A DNA stretch of 64,000 nucleotides, from contig NC_072790.1 of assembly GCF_028583425.1 (NCBI RefSeq), forward strand, positions 13,312,552-13,376,551. The letters are read 5' to 3'. The notes under the pieces are model-generated. The model did no database searches. It saw only the letters and a program-made list of their open reading frames with translations, and had not been told where the DNA came from. Of this stretch, positions 20,901 through 29,999 are shown in pieces. Position 1 is the stretch's first letter. Each line of letters starts with the position of its first letter. Source of the DNA: Eublepharis macularius (lineage: Eukaryota; Chordata; Lepidosauria; Squamata; Eublepharidae). A program made the translations under genes and the position numbers.

Positions 20901-22895
20901 TCAGCCCAGCCGCCCGCCGCGCCCCGCCCCGCCCCGCCCCGCCCCTTCGGAGCTCCGGCCTGGAAGTGCCGCGCGCGGGAAGGGAACCCGCCAGGCCCGC
21001 CACAGGCGCCGCTTTCCCGGGAAAGGCCTTCCAGACGCCGTCGGGCGCGCTTTGCTGCAGGGAACCAGCGCTCGTGAAACAGCCGCCCCGTCGGATCCGC
21101 CGGGAGGGGCGCCTCCGCGGGGCTCCGAGCCTCTCGCCGCCTGCGGCTCCTGCGGAGGGAGCCCCCTCGCTCCTCGCCCTCCGGCCCGGCTTTACCTTGA
21201 CGAAGTTCAGCCGCAGGGTGTAGGCCCTCTTCAGCCACGAGATCTGCAGCTCGGACTCGTTGGCGCCGCACTTGCCTCGCTCCTCCGCGCCTCGGGACAG
21301 CGGGATGGAGGCCTGCTCGGTGATCAGCTGAGGGCAGCAACGGGGCGCCGTCAAGGGCCGAGCCCGGCAAAGAGCTCCGCGGCGAGCGCCTGGGCCCAGC
21401 CAAAGCGACGGGCGGCCTGCGGCGGCTCACCTCTTTGCAAAGAAGTGCGTCGTCGGGGGAAGCGGCGCACAGGCCGCGCCCGCACTCCCCCCGCAGTAGT
21501 AACCACACACACACGCACACACCCCAGCCTGTGCAGCATCGCCGCTCTTCGGCCCAATGCGCTCAAAAGAAGCGACTGGGGTTTGTGCTGCCGCCCAGGA
21601 TAGAATTGCCCCTAATCGACTCTCCCTCCGGCCCGGGCAACGGGGAGGAGGAATGAGCGTGCCGTCGACTTCCACCCCCACCCCGTAAGGAAAAGCAAAG
21701 TTTCCGCACTGGCAGAAGCAGCGAGTCGAAGGATCCGTCCCAGCGCAAAATGCAGCTTCGGCGGCTTCCTGCTCCAGCCTCGACTATTTGCAACCAAGAC
21801 GTGGGTGGCTTTTTAAAATGTTTGTGCGGAGTGTGTGTGTGAGGGGCGGGGGAGGTGATGCGTTGCCTCGGCAGTTTGGCAGCGAAGGGGAAGCTCGCAA
21901 AGAGCGGGATCTTCCCGGGGAGTCTCGGCCTGAGTCCCGGCAGGACAGAGGAGATGCAGTTGCGCCGTCGCTGCGCTGCAAGCGATCATTCGCGGCTGGA
22001 TTCTCTTGTCCGCACCGGGAAAATTCACCTGCAAATGACTGCCAATGGGGTGTGGACGCACCCCATCCCTCCCCCCATTTAAGCCAACCAAAAGACCCGC
22101 GGCTGTGCCCTTTGCCCTTTGCCGTCCCTTTGAAAGAGCAGCTCTTACATCCACAAAATTGCTTGCCCACACGTCGTAGGGGACGATGAACTTGGCTGCG
22201 AATTCCGCCATGAGGCACGTCGTCTCGTTCTCACGAACCGCGAAGATGACCTTTTCGGGGTTAGAGGAGAGGCCCGAGAGGTTTTCCACTTCTTGCTCGG
22301 CCACGTTGCCGACTAGCGCACCTGTGGGAGACGACACGGGCGGGGCGGGCGATAGAAAAGGGCATCGCTTGCAAAGCACGGCAGGCAGGGAGTGCCTGCC
22401 ACCGGCCTGGGGGCCCCAGAAGCCCCTAGTCGAACCCGGGGGGCAGGAGCGGAGCCCACTGGCACCCCAGAGACCCACCAGAAGTTCAGGGGGCCCGCTT
22501 TCCAGAGCCAGGGCGCCCTTCTGCAGACCTGCAAGACTGGGGTCCAGCGGCACCTTCGAGACCCACAAGAGGTTCGGGGCAGAAGCTTTGGAGAGTCGGA
22601 GCCCCCTTCTTCAGCTATCCCGGCAGCAGCTCCCATCCTGAAACTCTCATTGGACCCCAATCCCGCTGCTCTACTGCAGACCCAGAGGAAAAGAGGCTTT
22701 TTTCCTACCCTCCCCCCATCCCCATATGAAAGAGGGCGTCTTTGGGGCTGCCCTCCGGCGATCTGCGGAGCGGAGCCGGCCGGCCGGGGCAAGCGAGGCA
22801 AGCCTCCCGCCAGACTGCTGGGCTGGCGCGGCCGGCCAGGGGTACTCACCGCAAAGGAGAAGCAGCGCCCGGAGAGGCGGCCGAGGGCGCGCCAT
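5799..22895 (-). CDS. LAMP5: LAMP5 (BAD-LAMP), complete six-exon gene
   Basis: Lysosome-associated membrane protein family member 5 is a single-pass type I membrane protein. From family knowledge it cycles between the plasma membrane, endosomes and vesicles of neurons, and in mammals it also handles TLR9 trafficking in plasmacytoid dendritic cells. The coding exons are 22850-22895, 22149-22321, 21196-21327, 20774-20879, 15167-15355 and 5799-5980. All introns are GT-AG and the phases agree. The sum is 828 nt, giving 275 residues (human 280, from memory). Seen: a signal peptide at about residues 1-23 ([12 protein letters not shown]); a LAMP luminal domain with four cysteines at 51, 93, 176 and 219; sequons at N29, N47, N96 and N121; a membrane segment at about 231-250; and a tail ending in the tyrosine sorting motif YKHM then G. 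The N-terminus differs from human, as is usual for signal peptides. PLCB4 lies upstream in the same orientation. Confidence 0.96.
6059..6308. mobile_element. Palindromic hAT MITE, copy 1
   Basis: Its ends are CAGGRCTTTTTTTC and its complement, and the interior is an inverted repeat (CCTGATCTCCAGACAGAGGG and its mirror). The 8-bp duplication AAACAAAC at 6051-6058 and 6309-6316 is exact. It lies in LAMP5 intron 5. It belongs to the same family as seven other copies in the window. Confidence 0.88.
6317..7889. other. LAMP5 intron 5, mostly unassigned
   Basis: A CR1-type 3' fragment lies at about 6670-6755 (CTGGACTACATGGACCACTG, GATGCAGCAGGGCTCTTACG). A 108-residue open frame on the minus strand at 7175-7501 matches no family I recognise. 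No exon signal is seen. Confidence 0.4.
7903..8137. mobile_element. Penelope-like head-to-head hairpin, copy 1
   Basis: Two inverted copies of one 3' tail meet at about 8009. The arms read AGTCCAGTAGCACCTTTAAG ... CTTATGCTACAATAAAATTG. The 13-bp flanking duplication TGGTAATAGGACA (7890-7902 and 8138-8150) is exact. Each arm holds a hammerhead-like core (CTGACGA at 8023-8029, stem 8031-8035/8041-8045, GAAA at 8046-8049). Variable-length duplications and inverted tails fit Penelope-like retroelements. The family name is inference from memory of reptile repeats. Confidence 0.7.
8390..10682 (+). mobile_element. RTE/BovB LINE, internally deleted
   Basis: This is a 5'-containing BovB with an apurinic endonuclease frame at 8856-9572 ([49 protein letters not shown]). 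That frame stops just after RRLYTW, and the endonuclease continues in pieces. A second frame at 9927-10310 is the region before the polymerase. At about 10379 the sequence jumps straight to the 3' region (ATTAAATCAAGCCTGAATTC). The copy at 44780-47666 has about 2 kb of reverse transcriptase there, of which some 750 bp is a later insertion. The 3' end is the BovB signature GACTTGACGGCACATAAC. The copy is non-functional. It lies in LAMP5 intron 5. Confidence 0.9.
10683..11635. other. LAMP5 intron 5, no gene seen
   Basis: Mostly unassigned sequence. A short 3'-tail-like piece of a LINE or SINE lies at about 11280-11345 (TTATTTATTCTATGTTCATACCGCTT region). No splice-flanked exon or long open frame was recognised. 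Confidence 0.35.
11636..11895. mobile_element. Palindromic hAT MITE, copy 2
   Basis: Ends CAGGGCTTTTTTTC and complement. The flanking 8-mers GATATGGA and GATATAGA match at 7 of 8 positions. Same internal palindrome as copy 1. In LAMP5 intron 5. Confidence 0.85.
11896..13149. other. LAMP5 intron 5, mostly unassigned
   Basis: The stretch at about 12540-12610 ends in GTAATAAACCTTTGACC followed by repeats of TTTAACC or TTTGACC, which looks like a LINE 3' tail. An AT repeat lies at about 12470-12492. No gene is seen. Confidence 0.4.
13158..13558. mobile_element. hAT-type non-autonomous transposon (different family)
   Basis: It starts CAGCGATCCGCAACCTTTTG and ends GGTTGGGGACCCCTG. The 8-bp duplication GTTTAGAA at 13150-13157 and 13559-13566 is exact. 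Internal ACCGGTTTCATGGAAGACA and GGTCCGCGGCCC are typical of a hAT family widespread in amniotes. There is no transposase frame. Confidence 0.88.
14070..14384. mobile_element. Palindromic hAT MITE, copy 3
   Basis: Ends CAGGGCTTTTTTTC and complement. Flanking 8-mers GATAGCAC and GATAGCAG match at 7 of 8. The interior is longer than in copy 1, carrying an extra segment also present in copy 6 (TTTAAAAGACTCCC and TGACCCAAAATGATGTCATT). In LAMP5 intron 5. Confidence 0.85.
14983..15141. mobile_element. Penelope-like head-to-head hairpin, copy 2
   Basis: Inverted arms of the same tail family as copy 1 (AGTAGCACATTTAAGACTAA ... AGTCTTAAAAGTGCTACTGG). The 13-bp duplication TTCCCAGTGTCCA lies at 14970-14982 and 15142-15154. 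It sits only about 25 bp from the splice donor of LAMP5 exon 5. Confidence 0.75.
15167..15355 (-). CDS. LAMP5: LAMP5 exon 5
   Basis: The acceptor is TTTGGCAG before 15355, and the donor is GTAAGT from 15166. It encodes [20 protein letters not shown] and [15 protein letters not shown], matching the second half of the LAMP luminal domain. The first two bases complete the codon begun in exon 4 (CCG, Pro). Confidence 0.96.
15480..16605 (+). mobile_element. L2-like LINE, 3' part
   Basis: The C-terminal part of a CR1/L2-group reverse transcriptase is read in two frames, with the strongest block [29 protein letters not shown] and [12 protein letters not shown], and then [16 protein letters not shown]. 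The 3' UTR ends in a TAAATAAATAAATAGATAG tail. It is 5'-truncated and inactive. The same family occurs at 43690-44213. In LAMP5 intron 4. Confidence 0.8.
17064..17203. mobile_element. Palindromic MITE with CCGCACACGTTGGATAATGC arms
   Basis: The left arm ATTCCGCACACGTTGGATAA and its complement at the right end enclose an imperfect hairpin of 140 bp. The same family forms the outer element at 53012-53461. In LAMP5 intron 4. Confidence 0.7.
17558..17900 (-). repeat. tRNA-derived SINE, interrupted
   Basis: The complement reads as a SINE head (AGAACTGTGAGAGCCGGGTT, TTGCTGGGTGGCCTTGGGCC) and a tail ending GGGGTATAAGTATCTAAATA. A 140-bp retroelement (17621-17760) with a 12-bp duplication splits it. 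Confidence 0.7.
17621..17760 (+). mobile_element. Short Penelope-like fragment with hammerhead-like core
   Basis: Flanked by an exact 12-bp duplication TCTCGCTCCTCC (17609-17620 and 17761-17772). It contains CTGAAGA (17637-17643), a 6-bp stem GCCAGC/GCTGGC (17645-17650 and 17658-17663) and GAAACGTC (17664-17671). CCT (17634-17636) can pair with AGG (17672-17674). This is the order of a type I hammerhead ribozyme with a very short stem III, and such motifs are reported in Penelope-like retroelements. One extra base (T17644) lies between the core and stem II. Confidence 0.65.
17901..18721. other. LAMP5 intron 4, no gene seen
   Basis: A small common squamate-type repeat piece lies at about 17938-18005 (AATGGATTTAGAAAGGTGTA). 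The rest is unassigned, fairly AT-rich and possibly unique sequence. Confidence 0.35.
18722..18905 (-). repeat. tRNA-derived SINE fragment
   Basis: The complement carries CTGGAAGACCCAGGTTCGAA, CTGGATGACCCTGGGC and AACCTACCTTGCCGGGTTGT, the body of the second SINE family. Confidence 0.7.
18906..20239. other. LAMP5 intron 4, no gene seen
   Basis: No exon or known element was recognised. A CA-rich tract lies at about 19480-19501. The sequence becomes more GC-rich towards the CpG island. Confidence 0.35.
20240..20395 (+). repeat. L2-like LINE 3' tail
   Basis: CTTAATTTACGGTCTTAAAT is followed by ATCCTCCCCTGAGCCTGCTG, GGTGGAATACAAATCTAATA and an (AATTA)-type tail. The layout is the same as the 3' ends at 16500 and 44150. 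Confidence 0.6.
20774..20879 (-). CDS. LAMP5: LAMP5 exon 4
   Basis: The acceptor is CGCCAG before 20879, and the donor is GTGAGT from 20773. It encodes EGRNASRG ... [21 protein letters not shown] plus one base. The VQFVYDSSE block is diagnostic. The exon is very GC-rich and lies in the CpG island. Confidence 0.95.
21196..21327 (-). CDS. LAMP5: LAMP5 exon 3
   Basis: The acceptor CAG precedes CTGATCACC at 21327, and the donor is AAG then GTAAAG. It encodes 44 residues in phase 0 at both ends ([20 protein letters not shown] ... LRLNFVK). The cysteine at residue 93 is one of the four conserved ones. Confidence 0.96.
22149..22321 (-). CDS. LAMP5: LAMP5 exon 2
   Basis: The acceptor is CCCACAG before 22321, and the donor is GTAAGA from 22148 after codon GAT. 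It encodes residues 16-73, including [17 protein letters not shown] and [19 protein letters not shown], which are nearly invariant in LAMP5 orthologues. This exon alone identifies the gene. Confidence 0.97.
22850..22895 (-). CDS. LAMP5: LAMP5 exon 1 (coding part)
   Basis: The ATG is at 22895-22893 and encodes [15 protein letters not shown] plus one base of the next codon. The donor is GTGAGTAC from 22849. The hydrophobic run continues into exon 2 and completes the signal peptide. An in-frame upstream Met exists on the same strand, but the ORF joining it is alanine- and arginine-rich CpG-island sequence, so the start nearest the hydrophobic core is preferred. Confidence 0.85.
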
Positions 22896-23300
22896 GCCTC
22901 CTCCGCGGAGCTGGAGACGCGGCTGCTCCTCCGGGGCTTCCCTGCGCGCCGAGCGCTGCTGCGCGCCCACGAACGCGCCCGGCCCTTCCCGGCTGCAGCC
23001 GCGCGCCGCAGGAGCTGTCCGGGAGTCCCTGGTGCTGAACTGCAACCGGCGGCTTCGCTGGCGCCGGCGGGCGGCGAGGAGGCAGAGCTGACGCGGCTGG
23101 CGAGACTATCCGCGCTCGCCGCGCAAAGTTGGTCGTCCGGAAGGGCGCTTCTCGCCGGACATTCCGCGGAAGGCTCCGACTTGGGAATGAAGGGACCTCT
23201 GAGGAAGGCGGCAGATGTTGCTGCCTCCGTCCGTCCCCCCCTCCAACCTCTGTCTTCATTGGGTAGCTGGGATTGTCTAGCCCACTTCCACCAGCGCTGC

Positions 23301-26300
23301 CTTCCCGCTGACATTGTTCCTCCGGAGGAGACTTGGGTTGTTGAAATTAACACGCTGAGGGCAACGTGGAAGCGCTTCTTCTTTCCAAGACCCTGTTTAA
23401 TAGTGTTCTCCCCAGCCCCCAACCATTTCAGAGTTGCTTCGTGCTTGGTAGGACTGGAAATCACCATCTGCCATCGAGAGATTCAAAGGTACTCCTTTAA
23501 CAAAGGGTCGGAGTGTTACTGAAGAGCCTTTATTGTAGCCCTAATGAGCAATCACTGCACCCTTGAGAATGGCTGGATTTTTTCCCCCATAGAAGATACT
23601 AAACACTCACCTCTGGCCAGATTGTCCAGGCTATTTGGCCAGATCGCAAGCTTGTAATACTATTCGGTAATGCAGTAAAATGAGGATTTATGAAACGGGG
23701 AAAAGCTTAAAGTAACAAAGATGAGCCTGAACCCCCTCCTGCTAAATACCCCCCTCAACTAAAGTCCAACCAGCGACCCTCCCTTCCCCTTTACAAGCAC
23801 ATACCTACCCACCCACAGTCCAACCTGGGCTGCAATAATCATTCTCTTTAATAATAATTATGTTGTAATAAATTCAATGAAGCAATAATCAGCAAGAGGC
23901 ATTTGTGAAGGCAAATTTGAGGCTGCAGTATTTTTAAACCACATTCCAGATTCCTAATGAGGTACTTTGAAATAAATGCATCACACTCCGTATATTTCGG
24001 CAAACTGGAGATCCATCATAATCAACGGTAGTTTTTCTATTCATTTCAACGGGCAGCAGGTGATGTAATAAAAAAGCGGCCAGGCTTGTCGTTTCATTCG
24101 TCCGACCTGAATTTCAGTGAAAAATTGGGCTATAAATAAAGGGAATAAATAAAAATAAGGGAAATTAATATCACCACCCGTGATGGCTTACTGAAACATA
24201 GAGACAAATCACAAAATGGGACTGAGAGGCATAGCGTGCCAAGATACTCGAAAAGGCTGTTTCCGTTTAGAGCTGGTTTTAGTCACTCTTCAAGATGGTG
24301 GCCACATCATAAGGCACGGCTGTTCTTGTGCCTCAATTTTCTCAACACAAGAAAAGAAAGCTAAGGGGACCATGTGCCTTAGATCGATTCTAGGACTAAG
24401 GGGTTGCTCTAATTCCTACATTGTTCTCACCGTAAATACTGCAGGATTTTCAGTACTATGTGAGGACAACATTCCACTGAATTTCTTTAGTTGTCAGAGA
24501 ATCTATTTTGGTTCAAGTGGGACACGTAGAGTATGGGTACATGTAGTCCATGTAAATGGAAGCCCCCCAAATGCAATTTTCTAAAATCTCAGATGAGTGC
24601 ATGAAATTTCTGAAGTAGAATGCAAAGAGTTCTTTAATGGATATGAAATCCCGATGAAAGCAGTTGTAATAATTATCCTGGATTAAAATTGGTGCAGCAG
24701 TTAATACAGCGTGGACACAACCACCGTTTTTTTTAAAAAATAGAAGAACATTCGATAAGTAATATGCATGGAGCAGTTCACAATGAATGTTTAGAGTTGT
24801 ATAACCACAAAATACTACTGTGTCTGAAATAAACTTCTGATTTGACAGATGCCTTCTGCAGACGCTAATGTGAAGCTGCTGTGAATTGCGGCAGTGCATG
24901 GTTGCAGAAGAGCACGTCACATGCATTTTCAAGCTCATTGATTCTTTCCCCAAAAACATACTGGATTATAAGTAGTTACCACAGTAACAATTATTTGGCA
25001 GCACATACCTATATATCTTGATGGAATGTACTTGTTTATCTCTGTCCAAAACATACATTTTAAAAGGAAAAACGGACCCACTGAATCCATTCTCTAAATG
25101 ATCACAAAGCTTTAAATAGCTAGAGAAAACAGTACATGTGTTAGAAAACATATACACAGAGTAGGTCTCGTCGTCACATCAGTTTTGCTTTCCCATTCAA
25201 TATGCGCAACAAAAGGCATCAAACTTCTCACCTCATCTTATTTTATAACCAAAACATGGATTCCACAATGCAAAAATAACAGGATCAAACACATGCTCAT
25301 CCCCCCTCCCCCCCAAAAAACCATAATGACCACAGTATGTTGAATTAAAGGAGGGAAATCTAGTGAACATTTATTTCAATGTGAGTTTTGTAGCTCAGAG
25401 CCCACTTAGTCAGATAGATGTGCGATGGAAAACCATACTGAGGAATTGTTATGGAAAGTTGTTGGGGACGGGGTGTGAATTGGGGACGGGCTTGGTGTGA
25501 ATTACATTGCAAGCATTTCAAGTGTCAGTCTCCATGTAAGGGGGAAACGGAGGCATTGATGTCAAAAGGGTTCATTTTAAAGGCCCATGCTTGATTTTGC
25601 CTAGGTTTGGGTTAGTGCAGGCAAACATAATGCTCATTTGCACTTCTAATGAGGCAGATGGAAAGGAAACACAGAGAACTACACCTGAGCCCGTTTGAGT
25701 TCTCACTCACCTGTATTAAATAGCGATGTGAATTTGTAGCAAATGCATTGTTTTGTTTTTGGTGCATTTCAAGAACTGGTGTATTCATCTTTATCACTGT
25801 GGTAACCATGGTTCGTTTTCTTTTATTCTTGATGGTATTTGTTGAAGAGTTTCCACTGACTTTTCAAGGGGGACATACTTACCCACTGCAATTCCCACCC
25901 CCACCCCCCACCATACAACAGTGATGAAATTCTCAGGCACCTCTTTATTAAGGAACCCTCCTGCTTACTAAATTAAGAGGGGGAATACCATTTGCATCTC
26001 ATAGGCAGATGAATATTCTGGCTTGCAGAGCAGGTAGAGGGACACACAACACCATTTGCAAGAGAAGACCCCGCCCATGATCCTCAAGCAGGAGAGATCT
26101 GGTTTTTTTGGGGGGGGAGTCTATTTTGAAACCAAACCTTACTGCTCATTGTTGAGCAGTGTTTTTCTCTTATCTCACCCTGACTGGTTTCTGTGTTGGC
26201 TCGTCTATATGTCTGTGTAAAAATACTCTCTTCTCTTGTCTATATCAGGGGCACAAGCAATGTGCTCAAGCACGTTGTGTCCCAGGCTGGGGGAGAAAGC

Positions 26301-26430
26301 ACCAGAAAATGCAAGCACGCGGGGATCACGTCTGCTCCTGTCCTTGTCGGGCAATACTTCTTTACTCAATGACAAATTCAACTGGGGAATCTGCTGCCCG
26401 TGCGTAGAGTGATGGCCATGAGCATAGGTG
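23301..26430. other. Intergenic region upstream of LAMP5
   Basis: There is no coding signal. 23830-24060 and 24560-25160 are AT-rich, have no recognised repeats and contain several TAAT/ATTA cores, so they could be conserved non-coding elements. That is inference only. No transposon was recognised between about 23.5 and 26.1 kb, which is unusual for this window. Confidence 0.35.
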
Positions 26431-27505
26431 GCTCTAAAACAGGTTTAGGTGGATTCACGGAGTCCATCAATGACTACTAGCCATTGTGCATAGAGGGAAT
26501 TAGGCAGCCAGAGGCAGAAAAACCTCCCAATGCCAATACTAGGTGGCAATAACCAGGGAGGGTCTGACTGTTTAACTTGTGACTGTCTAACTTGTTGGCC
26601 CTATAAGGCAGTTGGTGATCACCATGTGAAACAGCATGCTGGACTAACTAGGCAGAGCTGTGTCTGCTGGGTTGGGAGGAGCAGCACAGGCCAACAGACC
26701 ATTACCCATTTGTGATGGTCCATATGAGGGGAAAATGGCACACCCATGAACACCATTGAACATAATAGGGCTGGCTATGAAGTCCTTGGGATACAACTGA
26801 AAGGAATGGAGGCACAGGTGATATTCTCTTTGATCCTGCCAGTCAGAGGAAGAGGAAGGCAACAGGAACAGAAGATTATGGAGGTGAACCACTGGCTGCG
26901 TTCATGGTGCCAGCAGGAGCGATTTGGATTCTGGGACCATGGCCTACGTTTTCTGGAAGATGGCCTGCTTGCACACAATGGACTTCACCTGTTAAGGACA
27001 GGAAAGAATGTGTTTGGAAGGGACCCGGAGAGGGCTTTGAACTGACATCACAGAGGAATACAGACAACTGGCACAGGAATTTCATAAAAGAAGGGGAGCA
27101 AATAGCAGAGGCCTATCTAGGAAGGGCAGGTCAAACTGGTGGAACGTTGCAAGGCTTCCAATGCCTATATAAGAAGGAGGATCTTGAACTACTAATGCAG
27201 ACAGAGAGATACAACTTACTAGGCATTACACAGACCTAGTGGGATGATTCCCATGACTGGAATAGAGTAGTGGATGGGTATGAGTTACTCAAGAAGAACA
27301 GGAACTGTTGTAGAAGGAGTGGTGTGGTGCTGTATCTGAGGTAAGGGCTTGATTGTCAGGAAATACTGGAAGAGGAGAGTGACAACCCAGTGGAAAGTGT
27401 CTGGGTGAAGATAAGAGAGCGAAGGACAAGTAGTATTGTGGATGGAGTCTGTTATAGAACACCTGACCAAGGAGATGAGGTGCATTCTGCTCTCTGTGAG
27501 CAGCT
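26430..27505 (+). mobile_element. CR1 LINE fragment (ORF1 end and endonuclease start)
   Basis: Frames read LRSWCQQERFGFWDHGLRFL, then LLMQTERYNLLGITQT at 27190-27239, then the endonuclease start (GYELLKKNRN, SGVVLYLR, VESVWVKIRERR, VDGVCYRTPDQGDEVH). This is the CR1 layout. Frameshifts and stops disable it. It is cut off at about 27505, where a Penelope-like tail piece (about 27508-27575, ACAGACTAACATGGCTAACT) follows. Confidence 0.75.
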
Positions 27506-27720
27506 TAATAGAGTCCAGACTCTACTATTTTGCAACTACAGACTAACATGGCTAACTCCTCTGGATCTATGACCAAGTATATAATGTACACTGGGACTCT
27601 GTTATATATTTGCTTGTTGGCATTCTCAAAAAATTCCCAAAGGTTAATGAGTCAAGACTTTCCTTTGCAGAGGCCAGGCTGATGTTCCTTCAGCAGGCTT
27701 TGTTCCCTGACGTGCATAAC

Positions 27721-27886
27721 CAGGGGTTTTTTTCTGGGAAAAGAGGTGGCAGAACTCTCAAGAGGAAAATGAGGAAGAAGCACATGGGATTCTTTGAAAT
27801 CATATTATTTTCAAGCACTATTGCTGAGTATTTTCAAGAGGTGCCGGAACTCCATTCCACCACGTTCCCCCTGAAAAAAACCTCTG
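27721..27886. mobile_element. Palindromic hAT MITE, copy 4 (short, divergent)
   Basis: It starts CAGGGGTTTTTTTC and ends GAAAAAAACCTCTG. The 8-bp duplication TGCATAAC at 27713-27720 and 27887-27894 is exact. The terminal blocks match the family (AAAAGAGGTGGCAGAACT, GGTGCCGGAACTCCATTCCA). The interior is different and shorter, and it is the most divergent of the eight copies. Confidence 0.8.
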
Positions 27887-27894
27887 TGCATAAC

Positions 27895-29570
27895 AATTCT
27901 CTTTAATATGGGTTTCTACTAATTTACCTGGAACAGATGTTAGGTAAACTAGTCTATAATTCCCTGGATCCACTCTGGGCCACCTTTTAAAAATGAGGGG
28001 GGGTTCCTACTTGCTAGTCATCTGTCCAACATCCTGTTTCATGCACAGTGGCCAACCAGTTGCTCTGCAGGGCTCACCAGCAGGGCCGAGGGGCCCAGGT
28101 CCCCCCCCCTGAAATTGCCTCCTAGCAGTGGTATACTGCCAAGAAAACGTCGTGATGCGATGTCCCCCCATGGGTCAGTAATGACTTGGAGCTTGCACAG
28201 GGGACTTCCTTGACCTTTAATGGTACGCAGCGGCTTACTCCTTCTGAAGGCCAGTCATCACTGATGGACTTCTCCTCCACGGATCTGTCTAATTTTCCAT
28301 TCAAGCCACATCGCTATGTTTACTGGCAGTGGATTCCACTCTTTCATTAGTTGTTGAGCATGTCAAGGCTTCACTTGGTCCATCCTAAACAAGACCCTCC
28401 AGCTCACATTCTTCAATGTTCTGGGGGTGTCCTAGTTATCAACATCACATGATTAGGAAGGGGAAAGAGTCAAAATAAAGAAACTATCAGAATCACAAAT
28501 AGGTCCCCAAAGCAATGGAAGAAGACCATTTCAGCTCTTGGGGTTCACATTCATGTTTGGGTCTGGCCCGAGCGTCCTGGACATTGCCCTGGGCAACCCT
28601 CTTTCCTTCCTTGTCCTTTCACAAGCAGCTGCTTTCCGAAGATTCTGCTGTTCCCAGAGTGAATCTAATTCTGTCAGAGAGAAAAAAAACCAGACCAATA
28701 AAACAAGCCATTTGATGGCTGCTTTCCGTGCTGGCAACAAAGGTTCAGATGGTTGCGCTCTGCGGATCAGTAGCATTTGGCTTAAGAAAAGCAGCTGCTG
28801 AATGTGCCAATGCAGAAGCAAGCTATTGAATGTGTGGGGCTGAGGAACTCAAGGGCAACCCTCGAACCTGATTATGGAGCTGATTATGAATGGCTCTGTC
28901 TTGTTTTCTTCCCAGGAAAATACCCACCTCCCAGGGTTTGTATGTTCGTTGCTTTGCAAAAAACAATTCCCTCTGAGTTTCTGTGCACAAATCGCCATGA
29001 AAGAGACATATGCATGCTGGAGAGGGGGCAAAAAGAGGAGGCGGTAGCATACATTTAGAGGAGAAAGTAAATGGACAGGCACCTACCTCTATGTTTAAAC
29101 CATTTCTTCTCCCAGCAATGCTGGATTGCATGTGACTGGCGTGTGACTGGAGTGGGGGCACCTCTGCCGAAAGTATGACTGGGCAATCACAGATGCTCTG
29201 AAAAGTTCCCCTTGAGCTTCAGAAAGGCATATGTGGCTGCCAAGGCTGCTGTGGCACTGCCCTCTTCCCCAATCACAGGCAAGGAAATATTTCCCATCCT
29301 GAGCGATTGCTCAAAGCCTGGGGGAAAGAGTGCTTCAACAGGCTTTTTATAAAGTGGAAGATGACGATGCCATCGCTTGGGGTGGCAAGCCTCTTGGAGC
29401 TGACAGTGTTTGCTTGGAGTGGGATCTGCCCCCCAGAGTCAGGAGTAAAACTTGGGCTTTTCTTCAACCTCCCCCCTGCCTCCAGCCAACCTGCCTATTT
29501 TTCTTTGCCATACTTTAAAAAAAATACCAAGGTGCAGAGAAACCCATACATTGTTACAAATAACCACTAT
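27895..29570. other. Intergenic, mostly unassigned
   Basis: A repeat on the minus strand at about 28130-28240 (complement GTCCCCTGTGCAAGCTCCAA, ACATCGCATCACGACG) is a common squamate SINE piece. Otherwise no gene or element was recognised. Confidence 0.35.
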
Positions 29571-29574
29571 TGAT

Positions 29575-29830
29575 TCCTTATGTCATTTATACCTCCCCTT
29601 TCTCCCCCTTTCATTTTATCCTCCCAGCAACCCTGTGAAGTAGGTTATGCTAAGAAGTGTGACTGGCCCAAGGTCACCCAGCGAGTTGCAGTGGCATGGC
29701 AGCGATAGGAAGTTGGGTCTTTGGGTCCAGCAGTACCCTAAAGACCAATTCAATTTCCAGGGTATGAGCTTTTGATGGTCAAAGCTCCCTTTGTCAGAGC
29801 AGTATACAATGAATGCAAGTGGTACAATCA
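29575..29830 (-). repeat. SINE fragment with Penelope-like piece
   Basis: 29575-29695 is the complement of a SINE body (TGGGTGACCTTGGGCC). 29700-29830 on the minus strand reads CTGACAAAGGGAGCTTTGAC, then CATCAAAAGCTCATACCC and GGTACTGCTGGACCC. These are the same blocks as in the hairpin families elsewhere in the window. Confidence 0.55.
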
Positions 29831-29999
29831 AAGTGATCGTCAACGTTGAGATTCCTTGGCCCAGACTCTGAAGTTCTGTTCTACAAGTTATGACTATTCT
29901 CAGTAAGATTATACTGAATGTCAAGAGACTACCAGCCCAGTTCCCCTTTTCTCCCTTCTGTTTCATCCCCTGTCACAATTTAAACTGTTCCACTCTGAA

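Larger units (their letters stand above)
20400..23300. promoter_or_regulatory. LAMP5: CpG island over LAMP5 exons 1-4 and promoter
   Basis: CpG dinucleotides are very dense here compared with the AT-rich flanks. The island covers the four 5' exons and the presumed promoter upstream of 22895 on the minus strand. No TATA box was recognised at a convincing position. An ETS-like CCGGAAG (plus strand) lies at about 23137. Intron 1 holds a relic at about 22525-22620 related to the Penelope-like hairpins. Transcription start is not determinable by reading. Confidence 0.8.

Noticed and set aside
20797-21603. 268-codon plus-strand frame
   Set aside because: It is the antisense of LAMP5 exons 3-4 and introns, rich in A, R, P and G from GC bias.
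22313-23522. Open frames of 376-384 codons on both strands around the LAMP5 promoter
   Set aside because: GC-rich CpG islands lack stops by composition. Only the short segments with splice sites and LAMP5 similarity are real exons.
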